From positions 94,284 through 158,283 of the forward strand of contig NW_027507068.1 in NCBI RefSeq assembly GCF_052324685.1: 64,000 nucleotides of DNA. The letters are read 5' to 3'. Positions 28,310-42,112 of the stretch are shown here, piece by piece. This DNA comes from Brachyhypopomus gauderio (lineage: Eukaryota > Chordata > Actinopteri > Gymnotiformes > Hypopomidae). Position 1 is the stretch's first letter; every line of letters begins with the position of its first letter. The translations under genes were made by a program, and so were the position numbers. The notes beneath the pieces were generated by a model that was not told the origin of the DNA, did no database searches, and saw only the letters and a list, made by a program, of their open reading frames with translations.

Positions 28310-31300
28310 ATGGCACCTACACAAAGTGCGTGTCCGATATGTGCAGTTATTTACTGCAACTTATCACAGCACCTCCGGGTGTGTCACAAGGTGACAAATA
28401 AAGATGAAATGACGCTACTGCTGCAGCTCTCCAGTGGGAGGTAAGTGAATAATTAGCATGTTAGCATGTTATTAGTGTGTTATTAGCATGTTAGTATTGT
28501 ATTAGCATGTTAGTGGGTTAGCAAGGTATTAGCATGCTAGCATATTGTTAGCATATTAGCATGTTGTTAGCATGTTACCATGTTAGCAATTAGCATGTAA
28601 CTAATGTAATTAGCATGCAATAAACATGCATTGAGCTAATAATGCTTATGTAATTAGCATGTTTTGCATCTTTTTGTGTAAAATTTTTTGCAGAGTGAAA
28701 GGCATTTTCGATTGCAAGGTGCCGGACTGCAACTCCTCACACATCAAGCGCTTGGATAAGCACTACAATAAAATGCACCAGGATGTGTTGGTATGTTTAA
28801 AACCATCTGTTGTGTAGGACTGCATATTAGCTTATTAATATACGCATATTGCAATTTTTTCCCTTGTGTTTATTTTTTAGATTGGGGACCTTGCCAAATT
28901 TACAAAGTTGTCGAAGGAGGAGTACATTTTAAGAAGCCTGGCCTCATTAAGGGCGAATGTTCCTAGGCCCCCGCTTGTTTCAACGCTGGATGGGGGTTAC
29001 AGCCCACTTCCAGCATATTTATTACAAGGGTCTTTCACTGACATGTCCAGTGAATTGGACGAGGCCCCGGTCCCTTTTGAGCCAGAGCACATCGGTGAAC
29101 CAGAGGCATGCTCCACCCCAGTTGCTGCGACATCCGTCCCTGGGCCCTCCACCTCTGTTGCTGTACACTCCACGGCAGACCCTGCGCCTTCCACCTCAGT
29201 GCCTAGGCCCTCATCCACCACCAAATGTGATGCTCGCTCATCCTGTAAGTTATCAAATCTGGAGGTACAAAGGTTAAAGAAGGCACTTGCGGAAGCTAGC
29301 CCCGGAGAAAAGTGTCAGAGGCCAAGCTGCAGGGCAAACTTTGAAAGGTTGGTGGACCTGGAGAAAGCCTTCAGGAATACACAGTCCCCCATACGGTCCA
29401 AACACAGCCTCAGCTCTCCGATTTCGAAAGAAATCCACCCTAACATCAGTAAGTAGTGTCATAAAGGTTGAGAGTTTGACCAAATTTTTTATGTATGATT
29501 CACTAATTATGCTTAATATGTCTTCCCTAGGGCGCATTGTTAAGGAATTTACAATTGTAAATTCTGGTGCAAACCTGGAGGGGCGAAAAAAGGAGAACGC
29601 CATCTCGGCGGAAAATCACATTTTCCGTTTTGTCAACTTTAGTATGCGTGACATGCCAGAAAAGAAGGGGACATTCTCTTTCTTGCGAAACGGGGATAAT
29701 TTTGGAGTAAGTAACGCATGTCATAGTGAAAGTTAACATGCATACGAATGAGCAAATGTCTGCATATTAATAAGCTAATATCTGCATACTAATGAGGTGA
29801 TATCAGCATACTAATGAGCGAATACCCGCATATTGATGCGGCAATATCCGCATATTAATAAGCTAATATCCGCATACTAATGAGGAAATATCCGCATACT
29901 AAATAACTAATACCCGCATATTAATGGACTAATGCATAACAATGAGGAATTTTGCAAATATAACAAATTTGTTGTATTTGCAGATACATGACTCACCTGA
30001 AGGGGAAGGGGCTGGCGGTCACCACTGTCAGAAATATCTTCCTTACCCTTCGCAAGTTCATTAAATATTTACATTGCCTTCCTATAATGGATGCAAGGAT
30101 TACAAAAAATGACATAGCTTGGTTGAACTTAGAAGTAAGCAAGCGACTCACAGGCCTGAAAAAAGAAGTAACAGTTCACCGACAAAAAGTGAAGAAACGC
30201 CTCAGCAGTAAGTGTAGAATAGCTCCATTAATGATGTGCATATTAATGAGGTGGTCTATGCATATTCATGCGTTGATATGCGCATATTAATGAGCCAGTG
30301 CATAATGTGTTTCAGAAAACAAAATCAGCAAAGAAGAAATCAGGTCCTTTCGAAAAAATGCCAGGAAGCTGATTCCTCTAAAACTGGGTAAGTCATTTGT
30401 TTGTGCATGCTAATGTATTTTGCTAATGTAACAATAATGCTAACGTTATGAATTTTGTGTCAATTTAGACCGTCTTGAGAAATACCCGAATACCATGACA
30501 GCGGCCCAATTCATAGGCCTGCTATCAGGTTATCTTATCCTGAGTTAGGGGTAGGGTTCATATCATGAAAGTGGCATTTTTCCATAGACATATGATGAAG
30601 ATGCCTGATATTATATACATGTCCCTGACCCTAACCTTTTCCCATAGGTTTTAGCATGGACGTGTCCATAATATATTATCAAAGTGTCTTGAATTAGGGG
30701 GCAGTGTTGAGCAATTTTCTTGGACGTTTTGCTAATATGCCTTAGTTTTTTCCTGATGCCAACTGTATGATACGATTATGTTTTTTCCCTAGGGTTAGGG
30801 TTAGGGTCACGCTTAAGTTTGCGTGACCAGACAAATATACCTGGATGAATCGGTTCATTACCCTCGCGAAGGATTTGCCTGGGGGTGGATCACCGTTCTT
30901 CTTCAACAGGAATGGAGGGCAGTGCAAAAAAACTATTAGTCCATTTCAGGATGGAGTGGACACGCTTGGGTTTTGGAGGATGCCAGTTTTAAGGCTTTCA
31001 GGACAGCAATGGTGTGCCACGTAAGTATTATCCATATGTAATTACCATGGTATGAATATGTAATGAGGATGTTACGCCTATGTAATGAGCATATTATGCA
31101 TATGTAATTTGCATGTTTTTCCCATTTTCAGATCAAAAACATGCCTCCTGAACAAAAAAGAAAAATACAACGTGCCATGTGCCACTCAGATGTGGTGAGC
31201 TCTAAATTCTACGTGCCTCTTAGCACAGTGGCAGAGGCTGTTGAGATAAGAGAGCTCCAGTCACAAGCCCTAGAAGAGAGCCCAGCAATGGGCGAGAGGC

Positions 31301-31512
31301 CAGAGCCTGCCAGGGAGAGCCCATCATCCTCCAGTCAGGTTGTGGCCAAAAAACGGTCAGCAAAGAGAAAAATTCGGTTCATTGACAGTAGTGAGGAGGA
31401 GGAGGATAAAATACAGGAATATAATCCAAGAAACTACTCTCCCAAATCTATAAACTTTTCACATCATGACACCATTTCACTACCAATAGACAAATGGACT
31501 TCAGACCTTTAG
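28310..31512 (+). pseudogene. Gene A, unit 3
   Basis: Same exons and lesions as unit 1 at offset 27610. Catalytic His is at 31183-31185 and Tyr at 31210-31212. Confidence 0.68.
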
Positions 31513-31888
31513 GCTCAAACCTTTAAAATATCATCAAATTCTAACATACAGCTAATTCAATATAAAATATTACACAGAACACACATCACTATCGAGAAAA
31601 TGCATCGGATGGGCTTCACTGACTCCAACACTTGTACACACTGCCCCATGGTAACAGACAATCATCTTCACGCATTCTGGAACTGCCCCCCCTCTGTTTT
31701 GGTCGGAGGTCTTGGGAGAGCTGTCCAAGATCCTCCGCATCCCAATTTCTCCCACCTTAGCTCTGCTTGGTGACCTTTCCTCTCTACCAATGCCTAAACA
31801 TCTGCAAACATTCATCCTCATTTCTATAACAGTGGCTAAAAAGATTATTTTACTTAACTGGAAAGACAGAACATTATCAATAATATAG
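31444..31888 (+). mobile_element. LINE ORF2 fragment, unit 3
   Basis: Copy of 3834-4278. Confidence 0.75.
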
Positions 31889-33012
31889 TGCTGCATCAAG
31901 GCACCTCAGTGGGAAGTCTGTGGGAAGGAAAAAGTGTGGCAGAAAACGCTGCACGAGAGGAGGTGAGCGGACCCTGAGGAACATTGTGGAGAAGGGCAGA
32001 TTCCAGACCTTGGGGGACTGCGGAAGCAGTGGACTGAGTCTGGAGTAGAAACATCCAGAGCCACCGTGCACAGGCGTGTGCAGGAAATGGGCTACAGGTG
32101 CCGCATTCTCCAGGTCAAGCCACTTTTGAACCAGAAACAGCGCCAGAATCGCCTGGCCTGGGCTACAGAGAAGCAGAACTGCAAATTTTGCATGTCATTT
32201 GGAAATCAAGGTGCCAGAGTCTGGAGGAAGACTGGGGAGAAGGAAATGCCAAAATGCCTGAAGTCCAGTGTCAAGTACCCACAGTCAGTGATGGTCTGGG
32301 GTGCCATGTCAGCTGCTGGTGTTGATCCACTGTTTTATCAAGGGCAGGGTCAATGCAGCTAGCTATGAGGAGATTTTGGAGCGCTTCATGCTTCCTTCTG
32401 CTGAAAAGCTTTATGAAGATGAAGATTTCATTTTTCAGCACGACCTGGCACATGCTCCCAGTGCCAAAACTATTGGTAAATGGTTAACTGACCATGGTAT
32501 TACTGTGCTCAATTGGCCTGCCAACTCTCCTGACCTGAACCCCATAAAGAATCTGTGGGATATTGTGAAGAGAAAGCGGAGAGATGCAAGACCCAACACT
32601 CTAGATGAGCTTAAAGCCGCTATCTAAGCATCCTGGGTCTCCATAACACCTCAGCAGTGCCACAGGCTGATTGCCTCCATGCCACGCCGCATTGACGCAG
32701 TCATTTCTGCAAAAGGATTCCCAAACAAGTATTGAGTGCATAACTGAACATAATTATTTGAAGGTTGACTTTTTTGTATTAAAAACACTTTTCTTTTATT
32801 AGTCGGATGAAATTTGCTAATTTTTTTTGGTTGGGATTTTTGTTTTTTTTTTTACTTTTTTGCCAAAATCATCAATATTAAACCAATAAAAGGCTTGAAC
32901 TACTTCAGTTGTGTGTAATGAATCTAAAACATAAGTCTAATATTTATCAGTACATTACATAAAATAATGAACTATCACAATATGCTAATTTTTTTTTAGA
33001 AGGACCTGTATA
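31889..33012 (+). mobile_element. Tc1/mariner remnant, unit 3
   Basis: Copy of 4279-5402. Confidence 0.9.
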
Positions 33013-33838
33013 ATATTTATAATATTTCTGAGATTATTTTGTGGCATTTCCTGTCTATGTAGCAGTGCAAATTAATATATGTAAATATAATATATATAAA
33101 TATAATATATATATATATATATTTCATAAAAGCCAAATCGCAGAAATAACATACATACAATGGCTATATTTGATTGTCTAAATATCTAGATACGGATAGA
33201 ATATATATATCATTTGTACTGATCGATTTTGTTTTTTACCTAATTTTAGATTACACTTGGACAGTATAAAAACTTCTAAATTTTAACCCAGAGACTGACT
33301 GACTATTCAACCATTCATACATCTATTCATCCATCAGATATAAAGATATGGAAGTACAAGAGTATCGGTATGCGTGTCATTAGCACATTTTGTCATTAGT
33401 GTATTTATTACTGGGTGGTGTGTGTGTGTGTAAAAGTATTGCAGCAGCGGTTTTATTACCCGTGTTATATCTGTAAATCGTGCATATGCTCACACTAACA
33501 TGATGTGCAAGTATGTTACATTACAAAAATATAGGTACACAGATTGACTGGTTTGTAGCGAGGTGGATTCAAAATTTGTTTACTCTGCAGCACGATTCTG
33601 TGAATTTGCCATCGCACTACACGTACCGCAAATGCATTGCAGCAGCACGTACGCCTACTACAAATACGTTTATTCTTTAGCGCGAAGATTAATTTCAAAT
33701 CTTTAACGTGACTCAATCCAAAGGATTCATTCCTATTCAGCATAAGAATAATTACCTTCACGCTATAAAGAAAGATAGATTCATGGGTTGTAACTTTTGA
33801 ATTGCTTCTTGAAGCTGTGTCAAAAGTGCTATACAGAT

Positions 33839-34181
33839 TGTCACGGTGACAGCTCCGGACCCTTCCCTGTGGGCGTGCTGCTATGTTGTTTGCGTGTTAT
33901 GTCCATGTTTGTTCTTCCGTGGGCGTGGGTCATCTGTGAGCGTGTTCGTGATATCACCTGTACCTTGTCTCGAGGTCACGTGGGTCTGTGTAAATTACCT
34001 ATTTAATGTGCGTTTGCGCAGTGTCTTGTGCTCGTCTTTGTCTAAAGTTCATGCCTGTGTAAGCTTCCGCGTCAGCGTGCTTGCACCGTCTGTGCTGGGC
34101 TTTGTTTTTGTGTATTAAACGTTTTATGTGCATCGCAAGACGCTCGTCGTGTCTCCTCCTTCCTCCCGCATGCCAGCGTCA
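33839..34181 (+). mobile_element. Solo LTR, unit 3
   Basis: Copy of 6229-6571 with the CAGAT duplication. Confidence 0.75.
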
Positions 34182-35479
34182 CAGATGAGCTGGCCAAGCT
34201 GGTTTTCCTTGGAAAGGACAGTGGGGGTCAGCGCTTCAAAGTAAGCATAAAATACGTATGAAACACATATAAAATGGGCTAGTCATTGTCTGGTTTGCCT
34301 TGCAAAAATCCTCATACTTTTTGCCATATTATTGCTTGACCTGCTGCCTCAGTGCTCATACTATTTTATTATTTACAACATTCCTTGTTAATTGTTAGAA
34401 TTAGTACCTATTATATATTTTTATACATTTTGGGATTTTGTCATGTAAAAAATCATAAAATCTATATTTTTTCCGCCGATCAAACTCCGCAGACAACCGG
34501 TGAAAAAGTGAAGACCCCCAAATTATTTTTCCCCATTAATATCTTATAAAAACCCATGAAAGAGTGAATTCGCAAAAGCTGAAGCGCGAAGTGGCACGGG
34601 ATCACTGTAACAATACAAAAAATAAAGTATGAACTAACCTACAACAGAGTGCAAAATAAATATTAAATTAAGAGCAACATTAAGATAATAACTACATTCA
34701 GAAGAAAATATCAACTTAATTGTGCATTCAAAAAGAAAATGTGAGTGAGTGACCGTGCAAACTTGAATCACGTCCTTAGCAACAGTTTTCTGGGTGACAG
34801 TACGTTGAACGAATCAGAATGAACGAGAGCCCTCAGTTCAGTGAACGAATCACTGAGCATGCGCTGTTCCCTCGCAATGGATGTCTTCGCGGGTGATTCA
34901 GTGATTCATGGACCACACAGCAGTTCCTCAGCCAGCCTGCACGGTCGCTGCTGAGCTCAACTACTGAACTGAAAAAGGAACAAGCAGCTGAGGAAGTGAT
35001 TCAATTCAGTTTGTTCACTCAAATGATTCCTTCATTTGAAGAATTGTTCACGAATGACACAACACTACTCAGAGTGCTATTAAGTTAGGTAGGGGGAGTG
35101 CCTTTGGTAGAAGCTTTGCTGTCTGCTTAACTTTGGCAAAGATGAGGTGGCAGTCTGCCATAGGTGTGCAACCCCATGATTGCCAAAGCAGTAGAAGCTT
35201 GGTATCCTCCTGAAAATTGTACGGAAGCTCTCCACTGTCTTGGACTTCAACCCAAGGCCACCCGGGGAGTTGCGTAATGCACGTGACATCCTTGGCCCTT
35301 GGTGTCAATCACCTGGCAACGGGTGGTTGGGGCACAGGCTCTGGAGGCCCTATTCGGGGTTTCTATGACCTAGCTCCAGTAGCATGCTGGAGTATGCCCT
35401 CCTCATTTGGGGGCCCACAAGCTGCCTGGAAACCTGGCGGTGTTAACAGATGGCATGCTTGTGGTTTCTGTATGTCTAT

Positions 35480-36422
35480 CAGGGTGTCTGCACATTTTTA
35501 AATCTCAAATTCAATGACTTTTAAGACCTTTTTAATACCTCTCACAAAAAATAAATAATACCAGGGTTGCCAACTTTTCAAGATCGCTTGGAGTGAGATT
35601 TGAACCTGGAGGGGGTGGCGAGTGTAAATTGTTGGGGGGGGTGGCGACCGTAAGTTGTTGACGGGGGTGCACGACCTCGCGAAGCGACAGCACGCGGGGA
35701 GCTCGCGCAGGGCCGCACAGTAATTGCCACCGCGATTACGTCATTGTCAGTACGCGGAACCTCATGTATAAACCAAGCTTGATGCGGCTAAGGGATTACG
35801 GCACATGCAGCGCCGTGCGCAGTGCCCTAGTGCCTGTACATTTACATTGTAATGGTCCAATGAAGGTCATTTAAAAACCAGGACATTTCCTCACTTTTTT
35901 TTTTTCCAAAACCGGGACAAGACGTGAAATACGTCCCGGGAAATACGGACGTTTGGTCGCCCTACACAGTAGACAAATCATTTTTGGCACTTACAGCTAA
36001 ACTGCAAGATACATCGCGCCTCATACGAATCACTGGAAGGTTTCAGCTAGCCACAATATTTTTCATCCTCCAGCCACTTCACTGAATGGACATTTACCCA
36101 TGTCTGCATCGGAGCCTTGTATTGTTGTTCCCGCCGCAGGCCTCAAATAAGAAAAGCAGCTTGCTGGCAGCTAAAGCATCGTCTGATGTTTCCACCTGTT
36201 AGGTGACGTACTACTGCCATTAGGCGGAGTATACGGCCGTTGCGGAAATGATAATTATTGTGGGATATAGATTGGTAAAATAAAACAGAAAAACTGAGCA
36301 ACACACTTATTTAATGTCTCCCCCCCTAAAATTCCAGACATTTTAAGACATTTTTAGACCTTGAATATGTAAAACTAAATTTAAGACATTTTAAGACTTT
36401 TTAAGGACCCGCGGGTACCCTG
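35480..36422. mobile_element. hAT-like element with nested repeat, unit 3
   Basis: Copy of 7870-8812; the inner element is at 35562-35965. Confidence 0.65.
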
Positions 36423-36499
36423 GTCTATGTCTATTGTATGTATGTCTGTCTATATCTGTTTGAGTATGACTATTGACATGTTTCCTTTCTCTTTTTCAG

Positions 36500-38864
36500 A
36501 TATTTCACCATGGAAGCCTGTCTTCTCTGCTATAAAGGCTTCGCCAATTTAAGCCAGCACCTCAGATTAAGTCATAATGTTAGAAATATCATGGAGCGGT
36601 CCCTCTTGCTCAAACTAGTGTCAGGGAGGGTAGATATTAGAAAAGAAAAATGCTGCCTACCAGGCTGTGGTCAGTCCACATCTAGATTGGACAGACACCT
36701 GAAGTCACACAGGGAGCCGTCAAGCACCCGTAGAGCAGTCATTATACAGGAGGTCAAAAGAAATGTCGTGCTCAGACAAGTTGCCCTCGTGTCCGATTTA
36801 GACCTGAGGGAGAAAGAGGAGGAAGTGACCAGACTGGGTCATGTGGCAGAGGATGCCCCATGCTCTGAGGAGGAGGAGGAGGAGGAGGAGGCGGCGGCGG
36901 GGGCAGAATGCTCCAACTGCAACACTAAAAAAAACAGAAATCAAAAACCTGAAAGATGTTGGCTGTAACAACAGAGCTCCAGCTGCTGAGGCGCAAAAAA
37001 CCACCTTTTGCACAGGCGCCTCAAAAAGAAGTCTGTGCAGGCACACAGAGGGTTAAAGAGGGTTAGGGTGACGGCCCAAACCAAGCATAGTGTAAGCTGT
37101 CATAGAGCATTTAAAGTTAACGTGACTGCTCTGGTGTGTATAAAGTATAATGTATTTTTCTTACAATCTGAACCTTAAGAAAAAGCAGCTGTGCAGGAGG
37201 CAGAGGCAGGGGCGGAGCAAGAGCAGGAGCTGGAGCAGCCTGCCCCCCCAAGAACCTCAATTTCCTGATCATGTGCCTCAGCTCAGTAAGTGCATTCAGG
37301 TGTGCTTTGGCTGAATTTTTTAAAGTACGTTTCCTTTGGTGGAAAATAAGTAATTCCTCATATCTCTTACGCTTTTAGATGAACTGCTGGAAGACTACCA
37401 GCACCACCAAGAGGGGTCTGACCCTTCATACAGACTACAAAATAATGTCAAGAGTAAGATATATCGCATAAAGCGGTTTATTGCTTACATGGCTGTGGGC
37501 CACAGCCACCTCCAGGAGTTCACCTTCTTGGACAACGTCACAAGGATTAGTGAGTATGGGACTATTCTTTACTCTAAAATTTTGTTTTAATGTTTAGATG
37601 TTTTGTGACTCATATGTACGTTTTCATGTTTTGCAGATGGGTCAAAAGCCTAATGGGGAGAAGGTGGTGGCTAGCACACTATAGCCCATAAATTGGGCTA
37701 CATTTTTAATACTTATAAGACACGCCACCCCCCACCTGCCGCCTGAAGCCCGTTTCCCTGATCAATATAACTAGGGAAATAAAGGGCATCATAAAAAACA
37801 AAGGCGATCCGTGGTAATACATGAAATTTAAGTAAAGGAGTGCAAAGATGGACACGCCATCTCCAAAGAGACGCTCCTGCAGTGTCGGGTAAAAGCCAAG
37901 CAGCAGATCCCTGAAATATTGAGTGAGTCCTGCATCATACCTCACTTTAATAACATTTTTTCTGCTGCACTTTACATCAGTCGATGTGTCTCATTCTTGT
38001 GTTTTTATTTGTCAACACAGAGACCCTGGAGACCAAGCGATCTATAAAGCTTCAACGGTCATTTTACGGGTATGTAACGGCTTACCTGTCGTCTATATAC
38101 GGCCACCGGACTGGGGTCTACCAGAACCTGCAGGTGGAGGAAGTGATGAGAGCCAAACACAGTCCAGAGTTGGACGTGTACCTCATCAATGTGAGCGCAC
38201 GTTCAGTTCATAACATTGTGTTTTATACATACAGCATGGCAAAATGTGTCATTTCTTGTGTGTTTTGTCCTTTTGTCTTTCTAAACAGGTGGAGTCTCAT
38301 AAAACAAATGAGACCTTTGGTGTGGCCCAGCTCCTCCTCACTGGGGAGGAGTACGGATGGCTTCGGGCTTATGTGCAAATTAGAAAAGGGCTGACTGGGG
38401 GCAAAATATCTAAATTTCTATTCTCTATTTCAACCCCAAATACATGGAGCAAATGAAGCTCCCAGGCAAACCCAAGTTCACAGATTTAAGAAGCTCCATT
38501 GCCACCCATGTAAGTGTTTTTTTATAACAGAGGTGACTTGTCACTAACAATTATGTATTTTCCCAGTGGTCTGATTTTGTTTCCCTTCACAGGCAAGAAA
38601 CGAACTGGACCCTAAACAAAGGGAAATGATGTCACACTTTATGTGCCACAATACGGCCACCGCAAATAAGTTTTACGCCCTCAATTTAAATCCAGCCTGG
38701 TCAAACCTCCTCAGAGCTACCAGAAGCCCCAGCTTCTACAAACAAGAGAAAGAACAAAAGAAAACACCTGCGACCTTCTAAAAGACTTGCGCTGGAGTCA
38801 TCCGAGGAAGAAATGGAAGTTCCTTTTCAAGAAAGTGGTACTTCCTTTGAAGAGATATGCACTC

Positions 38865-38911
<47 letters not shown>

Positions 38912-39095
38912 ATGTGCATGTATGTATTTGTGTTTTTTTCAGGACATTGAGGAGGATGAGGAGCAGGGGGACAAAGAAAAGAGCACATCACAATGTAAGA
39001 CTTACAAGCTCACCAAGGCTTGTTTTGAGCAGACTTTCGCCACTCAAATTGAGAAAAGCATCCCCCAAAAGAATTGGAATACTTCATATGATTAA
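36500..39095 (+). pseudogene. Gene B, unit 3
   Basis: Same length, exons and lesions as unit 1. Confidence 0.68.
38867..38906 (+). repeat. (CA)20 microsatellite, unit 3
   Basis: Same allele as unit 1 although unit 2 between them differs. Confidence 0.97.
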
Positions 39096-39258
39096 TCAAA
39101 GGGACAAAAATGTAAGAACCCACAAAGCTGTTAAACGGTTATATAAAAAAGTGTTAATGTAGTGTTAAGTAGTATTTGAACTTGTTCATGTTTGTTTGTT
39201 TTAGCTTTTTAATGATAGTGTTGTGTTTATAGAGTTCAATTTTTCTAGTGTATATATA

Positions 39259-39448
39259 TTTAAATTAGTGCTGTCAATTACAGGTGCCGCGATTAAAAGT
39301 ACTCACCAGGATTTAGCTCAAGCTTGCTAGATTTTCTAATTAGCAATCCAGGTAAAATTAGTGGAATCAACACAATCCAGGAAGCCTGAGCAAAATCCTG
39401 GTGAGGACTTTTAATTGCAGCACCTGGAATTGACAGCACTAATTTAAA
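39259..39448. mobile_element. Foldback element, unit 3
   Basis: Copy of 11649-11838. Confidence 0.8.
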
Positions 39449-40003
39449 TTGTTCTTGTTTCTACCGTCTTATCATATCCATAGTGTTCTATTTTGCTAGT
39501 ATGTATACATTTAAATTGTTCTTGTTATTTTAATTTTGCATATTCAGTGTTTGTTCAACATATTTTAATCATGCTTTTTCATAATTCCATTTGTATTTTA
39601 AATTTTTAATAAGATATTTTGTTTCACAATATGTTATATGTTGTTCCTTCTCCTTAAACCTTAATTTAAACCTCCTTTAGTTAAACCTCTTTAATTAAAC
39701 ATAAAATAAAACAAAATCAAATCACAAAACATCCCACTTGCAATCTATTTGACTGATTGCAATAGATTGGAAGTGGGACGTAGGAAAATAAATATAATTA
39801 ATAATATTATATAATATAATAATAATAAATATATTTTATGCTATGTAACCTTTAGTGTCACGCACCGTTATTATAATAAACTTAGGACTACGCCACCGTC
39901 AACTAGAGGAAAACCAATCAGTAACGTTTCACCCGCGCTATATTACTGCTGGCGAAAATAAAATTGTTAAAACTGCAGAGGCTGAGATGCAAATCATTTA
40001 TTG

Positions 40004-40580
40004 TGTCAGAATGGCGGATTTAGGAGACTAAATCCCCTGTGGATTTTTTATGGTAGTGGACCCAAACGCCTTGTCCATGCAGTAAGCAATATTACAAGCG
40101 TGAGAAACCAAAACCAAGTCGCGCTGAATATTCAGAGAAGATGACGAGGGAGAACTGAAAGTAATCGCGGAAATACTCAATGTGTGTAACAGGAGAGAAC
40201 AGAAAGCAATCACGGCAATAACTGACGTGGAAGACACAGGAGAACAGAAATAGTCACGGAATGAAAACCAAAACCAAACAGATAGGAAGAAAGACAGCAG
40301 GAGGAAAACTTGAGAGAGGCCAGGGAGCGGCGCAGGAGGTAAGTACTCGAAGTGACAGTATAACAAACAAAAAATCTTAAACAAGAAAGAGGCCGGGTGG
40401 CGAGACACCTTGTAGAGACAACAGAGAAAAGGGCTGAAGGTTGGCCATCCTTATAAACCCAGGACAACAGGTGCAGGCCATCACCGCTGATTAGCCTGAG
40501 GTCTGGCTCTTGGGCTCCTCCTGGTGGCGACTGGAGGACCCGCCCTGGGGCCAGCCCTGACAGAGCCCCCCCTCTAGGCC
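40004..40580 (-). mobile_element. 3' LTR with polypurine tract, unit 3
   Basis: Copy of 12394-12970; LTR proper 40004-40562. Confidence 0.6.
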
Positions 40581-40584
40581 CGAG

Positions 40585-40746
40585 ACATTTACATTTACGG
40601 CATTTAGCAGACGCTCTTATCCAGAGCGACTTACAAACTGCTTTGCTTCTGATCACAGAATACATCCTAGGAAATAGTACAGATAGGCCAGAATTCAAGA
40701 CACCATTGAGTCAGACTACTACTAAACTACAGGAGTCAGTATCATT
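40585..40746. repeat. Otophysan-type repeat, unit 3
   Basis: Copy of 12975-13136. Confidence 0.7.
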
Positions 40747-40754
40747 ACCTAGTG

Positions 40755-40998
40755 GAGTGGTTCCCAAACTTTTTCTGCCGTGACCCCCTTTAGTAGATAA
40801 GAATATTTTTATTCTCCACTGCCACCTATCGTTTCGGAGAACACTGCAGTGAAGCTCGCGCAAGTAAACGCTTCGTGCAGGGTCGCGCGATGTGGGCGGA
40901 GTCACGCGCTACGGTCACTCGCGAAAGTATAAACCAGGCTTTACTTCCAAGCTCCGCGCCCAACCTAGGGGGCGCGCCCCCCACTTTGGGAACCACTG
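40755..40998. mobile_element. hAT MITE, unit 3
   Basis: Copy of 13145-13388. Confidence 0.88.
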
Positions 40999-42112
40999 AC
41001 CTAGTGTTTGCAAGTTAGGCATTTGCCAAGAAGCACAAATAACCATAAACAGATTGTTTGCAGAGACCCCGCAAACAATCTCCTTGCCTTGTTTGAATAA
41101 GACAAAGGAAGATTCCCAGGCTTCTACCATAAGTAGCAATTAAAAATAAATGTTAGTACTCCGTGTCAGTCACATCCAGTCTACTGTTGCTCCTCTCCTG
41201 ATCAGAACACCAATCATACACATCTGTTATTATTCTTAACCAATTGTGTTAAGACATGTTCTTTATTCTGTATTTAACTACATGCATTATCATTACACTG
41301 GAACTCTTTCCTGACACCTGGCCAGCACTGGATCACTGAGGGTAGAACAAAATTCTAATCCTGTTTATGAACCCTTATGAACAGTCTAGAGATGATTCCA
41401 TTAAGACATGGGGGTCTAAGCTTTGTTATGTTAAACCGAATACAGGGGACAACCCCAAAACTTGGTTGTTTTGCTGTGGTGCATAACTAACCCTAACCAC
41501 GAGTTCAGGTGGTTCACCTCTTTCCTTGAATTGTCCAAGAATTTAAAAGGAGGTGGATCACGTTTTCTGTAACTTGGCTAGAGTACAGGTGGCTCCTGAC
41601 ACTTCAAGTTTGGGATGGACAAGAATGGGATATGGAGGCAGTTATGATTTTATAATAATTTATAAAATTTAATATATAATTTATATAAGCTTCTGCACGT
41701 CGATGGTGGGGCAGGGGTAGAGTCTTGGACCCCCACCCCAAAGTTGCTCCATCGGGTTAGGGTTTATATTTTTAAAAAGTCTTACACTAGTTTTTCACTA
41801 TTGTCAAAGTGGTATGAATGGGTTTCAATGGGCGGGGCTCCTTGACTATTGCGCCCCCTGGTGGAGCTCCAACTCGGGGGTATATCTAGGGCCCTGGGGG
41901 GGGGGGGGGGGGTAGGATGACGAGGGTTTGCTCTGCGGGGGTATGGTGCACCCCCTTGGGGCAGGGGTAGAGTCTGGGACCCCCACCCTAAAGTATCCAT
42001 CTCAGGTTAGGGTCCATATTATCAAGGGGTTTTACACTAGTGTCAAAGTGGTATCAATAAGATTCAATTACTTTTATATTAGTCTGGTTAGTAAAATATT
42101 CTTTTTCAGGAT

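Larger units (their letters stand above)
27611..41413 (+). repeat. Array unit 3 (complete)
   Basis: 13803 bp with (CA)20 at 38867-38906, the same repeat number as unit 1. It carries the majority C at the site matching 7115. Offset from unit 1 is 27610 throughout. Confidence 0.95.
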